This document shows positions 44,401-54,884 of a DNA stretch of 64,000 bases, in pieces. Location of the stretch: the NCBI GenBank assembly GCA_030522415.1, contig CM060124.1, forward strand, positions 28,058,954 through 28,122,953. The letters are read 5' to 3'. The DNA comes from Channallabes apus. Its lineage: Eukaryota > Chordata > Actinopteri > Siluriformes > Clariidae. Made by a program: the position numbers and the translations under genes. How positions within the stretch are numbered: the stretch's first letter is position 1; each line of letters opens with the position of its first letter. The notes beneath the pieces are model-generated. The model ran no database searches. It saw only the letters and a list, made by a program, of their open reading frames with translations, and had not been told where the DNA came from.

Positions 44401-45164
44401 GGAAACATGAAGAAATGCATAAAAAAATCAAACACAAAACATGAGTAAAGTCAGACACACACACACATGCCACCAAGACACTGCGGAAACCACAAACATC
44501 TGCATGCTGGAACAAAAATGCGGTAATACATACTAAAGGAATAAATTTTTTTAATAGAATCAGAGCTAATCAAATATGCTAAACTACATCCATTAACTCC
44601 TGACACTCCCCTGCAGCTAGTGGCTATTATCAGAAACTCAATGAACATTTCCTATCATCACAGAGCCACAATCCCACAGCGTACACAGTTGGGAATCACC
44701 ATTGTTTCCATTCATGCTCATTGTTTTTAAGAAAATGCTAATTTTCTTTTATTCATGCTCCTTTTGTGGATAAGTGTGTTCTTTTGTTTAATAAAAGGAG
44801 ACGTATTTTCTGACATTACCACTGAGGCTGCACATGAATGAATTTTACTGTTCATCAGATTTCTTATGACAATGAATTTGTCTCCATTTTATTTGACGAA
44901 GTTACAGTACTAATAGCGAACTCAACACTTTTTATAACATCCTGCTTCTGAACACAGCTCATGACACATGCTGCCCTGTATCTGCAAAAACTTTGTAGAA
45001 TGTCCAAAGCATTCTGCCCAAGAGATACTGAAACATTAGGGCCCCATAAAACCCAAATGGATTTTATGCTATTAAAATATTGTGTGAAGAGCCATTTTTT
45101 TTCTATAGGATTCTGGGGTCAAGGTATCCTGCCAATATTACTTAGTCAGATCCAGTGAAATGAG
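41470..45164. other. Unassigned stretch with simple repeats
   Basis: GA-rich tract at 43720-43760. GTGTGTGGGGGTGTGTGGGT followed by GA and CAGA runs lies at 43867-43950. The long minus-strand frame over 43689-44309 is made of these simple repeats and is not a gene. A CA run lies at 44455-44466. No element boundary or gene is recognised elsewhere. Confidence 0.5.
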
Positions 45165-47233
45165 TCAAAAAAAATGAGCCGTGCCTAACCAGTTGAACAA
45201 GTTATCAATGGTCCCGTTCAGGGGCCAAGCGTGAAGGTTCCAAAGCTTGGGTCGGGGATGAAAAATTGTCCAATGCGCCTGAGACAGAAGGTCCCTCCTC
45301 ACTGGAATCATCCAAGGTGAGCCATCGAGGAGAGATATTAGATCCGAGAACCATACTCTGGCCAGCCAATGGGGCGCTATCAGTAAGAGGTGCAAACCGT
45401 GTTGACGGATCCTCGCCAGGACTCCCAGGAGCAGAGGTATTGGAGGAAATGCATAAAGGTGTAAATCGGGCCACGTATGGGCCATCGCGTCCAGGCCAAG
45501 GGGAGCTGGATGAGTCAGAGAGTAGTAGAGCGGACATTGTGCAGTCTCTTGAGAGGCAAAGAGGTCCACCTCTACTGTAAGGAATCTTTCCCAGATTTGT
45601 CTGACTATGTCGGGGTGGAGTTTTCATTCCCCGCGTGTCACAGCTTGTCTGGACAGTAAATCTGCTCCCACATTCATGTGCCCTGGAATGTAAATCGCCC
45701 TGAGGGACAGGAACTTGTCCTGTGCCCAGAGCAGAACCTGATGCGCTAGCTTGTTCAAGCGGCGTGAGTGCAGTCCGCCCTGGCGATTTCTATATAGGAA
45801 ACTACCGATGTGTTGTCCAACCGCACTAGAACATGGTAGCCTCTCAACTGCTGGAGGAAGTGCTGTAGAGCCAAAAATAGAGCCATCATTTCGAGGCAAT
45901 TGATGTGCCATGCGAGAAGATTGGGCTGGACGGCCATCCAAGACGCCGGTAAGGGAGCGTCTGTCGTTAGCATTTTGCGACAACAAGACGGACCTAGAGT
46001 GGGACCCAAGGTGAGAAACCGGGGTCTGAACCACATAGAAAGGGTACGAAGACCTTCGCGTGTCACCCGTATTTGCCTTCGGGGATTGGCCCTTGTATGA
46101 AATCCCCTGGCTCTTAGCCACAACTGAAATGTTCTCATGTGCAAAAGGCCCAAAGGTATCACCATGGATGCAGCTGCCATGAGGCCTAAACATTTTTGAA
46201 AGTGATATACAGTCACTTCCTGGTCTAGTCTGATTTCCTTGAGGGCGCTGAGAATGGATTCGACACGAGCGGGAGACAATTGTGCCCGCATAGTGATCGA
46301 ATCCCACCTGACACCCAAGTATGTTGTCCTCTGAGCTGGAAAGAGAACGCTTTTGGTATCGTTGAGCCTCAAATCCAGCAAATGGAGATGAGCTAGGATG
46401 ACATCATGATGTTGGAAGGCTAGCTGCTGAGACTGGGCCAGGATTAGCCAGTCGTCTATGTAATTGAAAATACGGATGCCCTGGAGTCGCAAGGGAGCCA
46501 GGACTGCATCCATGCATTTTGTATATGTGCGGGGTGACAGAGCTAGACCGAATGGAAGGACCCGATACTGGTAAGCTTTCCCCCCAAAAGCGAACCTCAG
46601 AAACTTCATGTGTTGTGGCAGAACTTTTATGTGAACGTATGCATCCTTTAAGTCTAGTGTCACAAACCAATCTCCTGTTTGGATTTGTGAAACAATAATT
46701 TTGATAGTTAACAGTTTGAATCTGTACTTTTTGAGATAGCAGTTCAACCCACGAAGATCCATAATCGGACGCAGCCCCCCGCCTTTCTTGGGGACCAAGA
46801 AATAACGACTGTAGTAGCCTGACTCCCTGTCTGGAGGAGGAACCTGTTCTATGGCTCCCGTCTCCATCAACGCCTGGAGTTCGGAGTTCAGCAGATGAGC
46901 CCTTTCCGGTATCACGGAAGTGTGGACCACGCCATTGAAATGCGGAGGGCTATGTGCAAACTGAATCATCCTGTAGCCTTTGTCTACAGTCTTTAGTACC
47001 CAGGGAGATATGCCTGGCAGTAGCTTCCACGCTGTCAGCTTCTCCGAAAGGAGTACGAGTTTCAGTACATGGGGGGGTGTTATTGTTTCGGCATCCTGGA
47101 ATATAGCAGGATAAAACCGAGGCACTAACATATCTCTGGAGATCAGTGTCATCCGTTTCTCTGGTGTTTCACCAGAGGCGGTGGAAACTGAACACCGACC
47201 CCCTGGGGGTACCCCTGGGGGGGTCACTCCCAC
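45165..47233 (-). pseudogene. DIRS-like ORF2: reverse transcriptase and RNase H, frameshifted
   Basis: RT blocks seen in order are ESGYYSRYFLVPKKGGGLRP, FVTLDLKDAYVHI, YRVLPFGLALSPRTYTKCMD and the catalytic FNYIDDWLILA, then TTYLGVRWDS and GLMAAASMVIPLGLLHMRTF. The RNase H part follows (LTTDAPLP .. WHINCLEMMALFLALQHFL .. VRLDNTSVV). A single inserted base near 45790 shifts the frame; the reading continues in another frame with IPGHMNVGADLLSRQ, a TGA where Trp is expected (about 45624-45626), then DLFASQETAQCPLYYSLTHP and WFSDLISLLDGSPW. Vertebrate DIRS1-like ORF2 proteins carry just these motifs. The protein cannot be made intact. Confidence 0.9.
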
Positions 47234-47263
47234 AGTCCTGGGCGCATAGTCTTTCAGGACTTA

Positions 47264-48882
47264 CAGTGGTGTGAAAAACTATTTGCCCCCTTCCTGATTT
47301 CTTATTCTTTTGCATGTTTGTCACACTTAAATGTTTCTGCTCATCAAAAACCGTTAACTATTAGTCAAAGATAACATAATTGAACACAAAATGCAGTTTT
47401 TAAATGAAGGTTTACGTTATTAAGGGAGAAAAAAAACTCCAAATCTACATGGCCCTGTGTGAAAAAGTGATTGCCCCCCTTGTTAAAAAATAACTTAACT
47501 GTGCTTTATCAAACCTGAGTTCAATTTCTGTAATCACCCCCAGGCCTGATTACTGTCACACCTGTTTCAATCAAGAAATCACTTAAGTAGGAGCTACCTG
47601 ACACAGAGAAGTAGACCAAAAGCACCTCAAAAGCTAGACATCATGCCAAGATCCAAAGAAATTCAGGAACAAATGAGAACAAAAGTAATTGAGATCTATC
47701 AGTCTGGTAAAGGTTATAAAGCCATTTCTAAAGCTTTGGGACTCCAGCGAACCACAGTGAGAGCCATTATCCACAAATGGCAAAAACATGGAACAGTGGT
47801 GAACCATCCCAGGAGTGGCCAGCCGACCAAAATTACCCCAAGAGCGCAGGGACAACTCATCCAAGAGGCCACAAAAGACCCCAGGACAACATCTAAAAAA
47901 CTGCAGGCCTCACTTGCCTCAATTAAGGTCAGTGTTCACGACTCCACCATAAGAAAGAGACTGGGCAAAAATGGGCTGCATGGCAGATTTCCAAGGCGCA
48001 AACCAGTTTTAAGCAAAAAGAACATTAAGGCTCATCTCAATTTTGCTAAAAAACATCTCAATGATTGCCAAGACTTTTGGGAAAATACCTTGTGGACCGA
48101 CGAGACAAAAGTTGAACTTTTTGGAAGGTGCGTGTCCCGTTACATCTGGCGTAAAAGTAACACAGCATTTCAGAAAAAGAACATCATACCAACAGTAAAA
48201 TATGGTGGTGGTAGTGTGATGGTCTGGGGTTGTTTTGCTGCTTCAGGACCTGGAAGGCTTGCTGTGATAGATGGAACCATGAATTCTACTGTCTACCAAA
48301 AAATCCTGAAGGAGAATGTCCGGCCATCTGTTCGTCAACTCAAGCTGAAGCGATCTTGGGTGCTGCAGCAGGACAATGACCCAAAACACACCAGCAAATC
48401 CACCTCTGAATGGCAGAAGAAAAACAAAATGAAGACTTTGGAGTGGCCTAGTCAAAGTCCTGACCTGAATCCTATTGAGATGTTGTGGCATAACCTTAAA
48501 AAGGCGGTTCATGCTAGAAAACCCTCAAATAAAGCTGAATTACAACAATTCTGCAAAGATGAGTGGGCCAAAATTCCTCCAGAGCGCTGTAAAAGACTCG
48601 TTGCAAGTTATCGCAAACGCTTGTTTGCAGTTATTGCTGCTAAGGGTGGCCCAACCAGTTATTAGGTTCAGGGGCAATTACTTTTTCACACAGGGCCATG
48701 TAGGTTTGGATTTTTTTTCTCCCTAAATAATAAAACCCCTCATTTAAAAACTGCATTTTGTGTTTACTTGTGTTATCTTTGACTAATAGTTAAATGTGTT
48801 TGATGATCAGAAACATTTTGTGTGACAAACATGCAAAAGAATAAGAAATCAGGAGGGGGGCAAATAGTTTTTCACACCACTG
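47264..48882 (+). mobile_element. Complete Tc1-like transposon, copy 2 (1619 bp)
   Basis: The ends are CAGTGGTGTGAAAAACT and its inverse, with TA at 47262-47263 and 48883-48884. The IR/DR layout is the same as in copy 1, with inner repeats near 47460-47480 and 48672-48695. It is inserted between ORF1 and ORF2 of the DIRS-like element in opposite orientation, so it is younger than that element. Both ends are intact. Confidence 0.95.
47643..48665 (+). CDS. Tc1-like DD34E transposase, open, 340 aa
   Basis: Same family and length as the protein at 4660-5682, with D153, D244 and E279 conserved and an open frame. Eleven residues differ: L55H, R60Q, R70G, R74Q, E86K, L122V, N126K, R131H, L258Q, D284N and I328F (copy 1 to copy 2). 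Five of these fall in the DNA-binding and linker half and remove basic or acidic charges, including R60 of the RSGRPTK linker. This copy may bind DNA less well even though its catalytic triad is complete. K126 here is probably ancestral. Activity is untested. Confidence 0.93.
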   Translation: MPRSKEIQEQMRTKVIEIYQSGKGYKAISKALGLQRTTVRAIIHKWQKHGTVVNHPRSGQPTKITPRAQGQLIQEATKDPRTTSKKLQASLASIKVSVHDSTIRKRLGKNGLHGRFPRRKPVLSKKNIKAHLNFAKKHLNDCQDFWENTLWTDETKVELFGRCVSRYIWRKSNTAFQKKNIIPTVKYGGGSVMVWGCFAASGPGRLAVIDGTMNSTVYQKILKENVRPSVRQLKLKRSWVLQQDNDPKHTSKSTSEWQKKNKMKTLEWPSQSPDLNPIEMLWHNLKKAVHARKPSNKAELQQFCKDEWAKIPPERCKRLVASYRKRLFAVIAAKGGPTSY

Positions 48883-49097
48883 TACAGTATATCCGATCTG
48901 ATCTTATGGAGGCGGCCTGTGAGGGGCGATGAGCTGTACCCCAGTCACTCTCCTTCTGCGTCTCTCGTCTGGTGAGAATCAGATCTGTTCGAGCCTGGGT
49001 GGCCGACAGCCTTCACTCCTGAGCACAGTATGGGAGAAATTTCCCAAAGGCCTGTTCGTACAGCCTAGCCTCTCAGAACCTAGTAGCCCGGCGTAAT

Positions 49098-50011
49098 TCA
49101 GTGAATGCTTCCTGATTTCACCGTGCCGCTTGTACTCAGATCCTTCAGCAGATCACCCTTGTATGCCTGCAAAACCGCCATGGTGTGCAAGGAAGCGCCG
49201 GCCTGACCTGCTGCTTGGAACGCTTTCCCTACCAGGGTAGAAGAAGTTCTACACAGCTTGGAGGGAAGTGTTGGTTTCTTTAATGAGGATGATGTCCCAG
49301 GAGAGAGAGAGTTCGCAAGCGTCTCTTCTATCTGGGGCATCACACTGTAGCCTCGTGTTTTTGCATCCACAATGTTCGAAAAAAACAAAGTCGATGGTAC
49401 AAAAATACGGGAAGAAAAAGACTTACTCCAAGAACGAGATAATTCGTTGTGGAGGTCATCAAAAAATGGAAGAGAGCGGCGTTGTGGATCCATCTCCTGG
49501 CCACCTGACAGGAATCTGTCGTCTAATTTAGAATGTTTTGGGTGAGCTTGCTCCTGTGGCCAGTCATTTGACTGCACGTGTTATGACTTCAAGCAACTCC
49601 TCAAGTTCTCCATCATCTTTGGAGGAGCATTCTGAGGTAGCTACTTCCATTTCCACAGAAGCAGGAGAGCGAGTCTCTTCAACACACCCACGAGAAGCAC
49701 CGGAATGCGCTCGTGAAGTGGAAGAAGAGACTTCAGGATCGGGGGAAAGGGCGAGAGAAAAGAGGGACTCCGTCTCTCGTGCCTCGGCCAGATCTGCTTG
49801 TGATCCCCATGAGTGCAGCGTGGCTCGTGGTTCCCTAAAGAACGCGAGGCGCGCGCAAAGCATGTTCATGAAGATCACAGTGCTCGCACTCTCCATTAAG
49901 CCCTTCGAGAGCGTCCTTCTCACCCAAACATTCGAAGCAGAAAGTGTGCATATCGCTCTTCGAAAGGAGATTTTCACAAGGAGGGGGACATCTAGCTCTA
50001 AACTCAGCCAT
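49098..50011 (-). pseudogene. DIRS-like ORF1 (gag-like), frameshifted
   Basis: The likely start is ATG at 50011-50009, giving MAEFRARCPPPCENLLSKSD. Next comes a Cys/His cluster (HTFCFECLG .. CEHCDLHEHAL) typical of the N-terminus of fish DIRS ORF1. A frame change near 49855 moves the reading to LAFFREPRATLHSWGSQADL with acidic Ser/Glu-rich sequence to 49564. Another change leads to RRSLPFFDDLHNELSRSW, YSVMPQIEETLANSLSPGTS and LVGKAFQAAGQAGASLHTMA, the conserved gag core. At least two frame breaks; no product. The plus-strand frame over 49538-50101 is its shadow. Confidence 0.82.
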
Positions 50012-50305
50012 TATTATCTGGTGACTTTTATAAGCTTTAATTCTGCTTGTTTAAATTTTTTGTATGCTTTGCTCACACACACATGCGCACAATGTCGGTG
50101 AAGACAAAGATCTGAGGAATGTTTCCGGTTCACTCCTATTTATAACCTCAGGTGTGTCTAATCATGATGTCACCCTACCGAGGTTATATAAACCAAAATT
50201 TGCCGTGTTTGATACACACATGCTTCACAACCGGCAACATGAAAAGATATTCCCATAGCGTTTTCATGCAGCATCTAGTGTAGCCTTTGAAAGGGAACTA
50301 TGTAT
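50012..50305 (-). promoter_or_regulatory. 5' terminal region and leader of the DIRS-like element
   Basis: The minus strand reads GTTCCCTTTCAAAGGCTACA, then GAAAACGCTATGGGAA, GCCGGTTGTGAAGCATG, and TTTATATAACCTC, a TATA-like core. The same landmarks in the same order occur at 62750-62930 on the plus strand, and the first part again at 63034-63083. It is therefore the family's left terminus and promoter region. Confidence 0.7.
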
Positions 50306-53257
50306 GTGTGTGTGTGCTTTTCTGTAGTCTTTACTTGAGGCCGGGTATATTTGGCCAGGGTTTTTTAAATTAGCTCTGTTTCCACCTCTGCCTTTTGAGG
50401 ATTATCATTGCTAGAGATACAGATAGTATTCTGGGTACTGAATTCAGGGAAATGGGCCCCCACTGCCATGTCATAGAACCAGGGATTGAAACACGAAAAT
50501 ATGGTCCTCGGCCAGCTGGATCACCTCTGTGAGCAACACCAAACTGTGGCACTGGACCCACTCCACCATTCCCCCTGGCAGCCAAGCAATGAACTGTATC
50601 AGCACCATGCAATTGCTTATCCAGCCAGCCAGGAAGTGCTTCTCCTGCTCCTCCCACAGTCAGTGTTAGTGTTGGGGGATTTCAGGTAGGGACTGGTTGA
50701 TGTTTGCAAAGAGCATGGACTCCATGGCAATATATCTCCTTCAGTCATGGGTTTTGGCACAGCATAGCAGAAAAAGAAGAAACAGAAAAAACAAAAAGTA
50801 GATTATATGTCTCTGTAATAATTGTAATTGTCAAAGAAGCAGATAGGAGCACTGAAATCTGTAATGGACAGATCTGGACAGATTGGAGATGCAAATTTTA
50901 TTATGAAAGTCATAATACAGTAAACTGTATTTCATTGACTAATTTTGAAAACAAAAATATTAAATGTATTTCACATGAATAGGTTTAGGTTTGATCATAG
51001 AAAATACAAGTAACATTTAAATCATTTAAAATTTAATAAAAATGTTTTGAATAATTTAAACGGCATCTTATAAGGTGTTAGTATACCTGCTGGAAAAAAA
51101 ATATTAACACGTCAGTCCTAAATTGAGATGGACACTAGACTAAACCCTATAGTATCAAGAAACCCAGTGTGAGTAAACAATAATGAGTAATTGATCATCT
51201 TTAGATGACCATGCTAGGTATGTTTATAATCACACACTTAATGTTTAAATTAGTCTGCTTTGATGTTCTGTTTGGATAAGCAGCTAATGAGCAATGTGAC
51301 TAATGGAGCCATTGATCCTCTTCACCACTAAGCCATTAGCATTTAATGACATCAAACCTAAACTGCACTGCAGAGCACATACAACGTATTCTTAACATGG
51401 ACCTGGTTTCAGGTTAGGGTGGTGGTTTGTGTCTTTTGCTGGTATGTGTATGATAATAGCCTCTTTATTGTATCTTATCTATTTTACTTTTACAAAGAGT
51501 TATTGGATGTTTTGGAGGTCATCCTTTCATATTATTTTCAATGTTGCTAACTGTTCAGTTCTGGATGGTCAGAAGGTTTCCTGTATCAGCATCTTTGACA
51601 ACAGTGCAGCTAAGTATCTAAAATAACAAAATACTCTACACAGAGTATTGACTTGAAGGGCTGTTGTTCTAAAAGCATGGATAATTGTTGATATACTAAA
51701 ATTTCTGTAATGTTGATGTTCTATACACTTCTCTGATGATATATTTATCAGTTTATGAAAAACCTATATAAAAAGTAAATAAGAACACTTATGTAACTGC
51801 TCAAAATATTAATTATTTTTATGTGCTCACAGGCCAAAATGGTAGTGAGTGCAACACAGTTCAAGAAAATGAATTTTGGCACAGTGCTAAGAAATACACA
51901 CTGGGGATGAGAGAATATAAATCAGCATGTTAATGAATGGAATGACTCAGCCATGTCCTTTAATAACTCAGGCCTTTTTACGTTTCTTTTATTCTTAGCA
52001 TTTTATACTAGAAGTGTATTTGAATAATCGTGTATGTATGATATGGTGGGGTGTAGGAAATTAAATGTAAAGAATGATAAAACTATGAGTTATCTAAACC
52101 AAATGTTGTGGGAATAGGTATAAAACAGGTTTATAACCGTCTATGACATACCAATGAATAAAAGCAAAGACAGAATGGCACTGATGTGGTGCACCGCCTG
52201 GGAAAAAAAGGCCACCATTTAAGAAGGGTCAATATTCTCCTGTATCAAGCAAAACAAACAAACAAACAAACAAACAAACTAACAAAAAAGGATATCTGAA
52301 ATTACTGGAATTGGGTTAAGTATAAATATTGTCAATTTATTTTGTGCTGTTGTTGTGTCATCTAATGTAAAGCATTCTTCCATGAGTAATGCTGAGATTC
52401 CACAAATCTTCAAAAATGATCTAACGTTTGTTAAAAGTGTTGTGATAGAATCAAATACAGTATCTACTGCTTGTCTTATGTCTTATTCCCTTATGTTAAC
52501 CTTTCTAAATCATGTAATACACTAAGCAGAAACACAAACTGGAAGGGAAAAAAATGACATTCAAAAGTGACATTTACATTGCCTACTCACACATACACTT
52601 GTTTTCTTTGTGTTTCAAGAAAGGAACACACACAGACAAGGTAAGGGAGTGGTGAGAATCATCAATAAACAACACAATAAATAGCAATGAATAGAAGGTT
52701 TTCTTTTTAATGACTAGACAGATGTTTAAAAAAATTATTGTTCAGGTTAAGGGTGAGAGATGCCATTACATTTTCTTTATGCTGAGGTTTTCATTATTAG
52801 AAAGTTTCACCTCATTAGCTACAGTCAGAGGCAAAAGTTTAATATGTTGAAAGACCAAATTAGGAATACAGTATATCTCCATTAAATCCAACAAGCAATG
52901 GAAAATAGGTATTTGCGCATATATTTGGAATATTCACCTTTATGAAAGCTGTACAAAGGACACACCTCCTGTAAGAACACAGTTCTTTTCCACTTTTGGC
53001 TTGTTGTACAAGTAATAGACAAACAAGAAGCAAAATAACAAGGTTAATCAAATTAGGCGAAAATAATAACCCTCTCGGATACAAATCGCAGACTGCACCA
53101 TAGGTCTATCTGATTGTGCTTCAGTAGTTGTTGAGTTGTAGATGATCGAATTAGAACACTGGTTGACGCAATTTAGTATAAACGTCCATCAAATACACTG
53201 ATCAGCCATAACATTAAACCATTAATATTCTAACCATTAACATTATAACCTCATCTG
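50306..53257. other. Unassigned noncoding stretch
   Basis: An (AAAC)n run lies at 52250-52290. A GC-richer patch at 50440-50690 has overlapping short frames on both strands but no recognisable motif. Otherwise AT-rich without features. Confidence 0.5.
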
Positions 53258-54884
53258 CACTGTAAAAAATAAATAGTACATTTTACGGTAAAAAACCGGC
53301 AACTGTGGTTGCCAGAATTCTACCATAAAAATTACGGTAGCACCATTATTGCACTGCGAAAAAAATAATAAACCATAAATTTTACGGTAAAAAGTGGCAG
53401 CTGGGGTTGTCAGAAGTTTACCGTAATTTTTTTTACAGATTTATAACTGTCTAATTAACATGTTTATGTTGTTATATAAACAGTTTATTTCCGCCAAATT
53501 CCAGGGTTTACATTGTAACAAATACGGATGATAACCATGTTTTTTACAGCTCAGAACTGTCTAATTTAAAGATTTATGTTGTAATAATAACGGTTTATTT
53601 CCATCTTAGTACTCACACACTCTCACCCATCATCTATACAACTTTATCCTATATATTGGGGGGGGGGGGGGTGACTACTACTTGGAGGAAACCCACCAAG
53701 CACGGGGAGAATATACAAACTCCATGCACACAGAGATGGAAATCGAACCTGGCCGGGAATCGAACCCGGACCCTGGTGGTGGAAGGCGACGGTGCTAACC
53801 ACTACACTACCATGCTTGCTATACAATTGCTGTTGTTGTTTTTGGACTATTTGTTTTATTATGAATAACCACAGTGAATTAATTCAGCATCATTTTATCA
53901 CACTAGCTGGAGCTAAAAGAGATAGAAGTTACATTGCTAAGCGTTCGGATTTTACTGTTAAGAAACTATTAAGAGTACTTTTATACTAATTGATGAATAC
54001 AAATCTAAATCAAATCATCAAAACCCATCAAAAGTTATTCAAGACTTGGACATCAGCATGGCCCCATGTATTTTTTTAATAAAGACAGCAAAACAATATT
54101 TAAATTCTCAAAATCAAATATACAAATGGCAGGGTGGACATTTTTTTGGGCAGACACTCTAAGTATGGCGGTGGCGGTGGCGGCGGGCAAAGTGGCGCGT
54201 GCTAGCGGCTGTCCTCGCCACAGTCATCAAAGTGTGGAATACCATTCACAAATTTGAAGTCTTTGGTTAATGTAAATTAGACGGCTATAAACCGTAGAAA
54301 AAAATATTAATATCCGTAAAATATACGGTATAATGAGTGCAGTCCCGTACAAACAATAGTGTTGCTACCGTATTTTTTTAGGTAAATTTCTGGCAACCAC
54401 AGCTGCCAGTTATTTTACCGTAAAATTTTAAAATCAGTAAAATATACAGTATAATGAGTGCAGTCCCGTACAACCATTAACGTTGCTCCCGTATTTTTTT
54501 ATGGTAAATTTCTGTCAATCACAGCTGCCAGTTTTTTTACCATAAAATTTTAAAGTTTATTTTTTACAGAGCAGATATTTTTCTGATTTTTAAACTCTAT
54601 CAACAAAGGTTTGGTAAAATATAAACTGATGCTTCATGATATTAGTAACAAATACCTTCTCTGAGAGTTTCCTTTTTATAAATACAGTATATCATAAATT
54701 TTACTTCAATAAACCATATTCTCATATGTTTTTAACTGTTATATTTAAGGTCTTACTCTGTAAAACTAATTACAGTTTTTCACTGTTAATTCTACGGTTA
54801 TCCCAGGTTTTGTGAAGTACGGTTTTATTCTGTAGCATGTATACGGTATTTTACTGTTAGAATTACGAAAAAATTTTTACAGTG
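53258..54884. mobile_element. Inverted-repeat DNA element D (ends CACTGTAAAAA) with a nested copy of its own ends
   Basis: The left end CACTGTAAAAAATAAATAG and the right end TTTTTACAGTG are inverted. A second pair of similar ends lies inside (CACTGCGAAAAAAATAATAA at 53352; TTTATTTTTTACAGAG at about 54556-54571). Subterminal words such as TTTTACGGTAAAAA and CTGCCAGTTTTTTTACC recur in inverted orientation. Flanks are not a clean TA, so boundaries are approximate. No transposase. The interior holds a SINE fragment and a GC-rich patch GGCGGTGGCGGTGGCGGCGG at 54167-54186. Confidence 0.55.
53690..53820 (-). repeat. SINE head fragment (same family as 57337)
   Basis: The minus strand reads ATGGTAGTGTAGTGGTTAGC, then GGGTCCGGGTTCGATTCCCG and CATGGAGTTTGTATATTC, matching the tRNA-like head of the 57337-57681 SINE with a good A and B box. 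The tail half is missing; a G14 run lies just beyond at 53659-53672. Confidence 0.8.

Larger units (their letters stand above)
45190..50305 (-). mobile_element. DIRS-like retrotransposon, decayed and 3'-truncated, split by a Tc1 element
   Basis: Read on the minus strand: a 5' terminal region (50305-50030), a gag-like ORF1 (50011-about 49100), a Tc1-like insertion, then ORF2 with RT and RNase H (47233-about 45190). DIRS elements use a tyrosine recombinase and inverted termini instead of LTRs and an integrase. Here the sequence stops at the end of ORF2: no tyrosine recombinase ORF, internal complementary region or right terminus follows. Several frame breaks make it dead. The 5' terminus is homologous to the repeat at 62750-63090. 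Confidence 0.85.

Noticed and set aside
49538..50101. 187-codon plus-strand frame
   Set aside because: Antisense to the DIRS ORF1; the minus strand shows the conserved gag motifs.
54160..54250. CpG-island promoter of a host gene
   Set aside because: The GC-rich patch is under 80 bp, based on a GGCGGT repeat, and sits inside element D.
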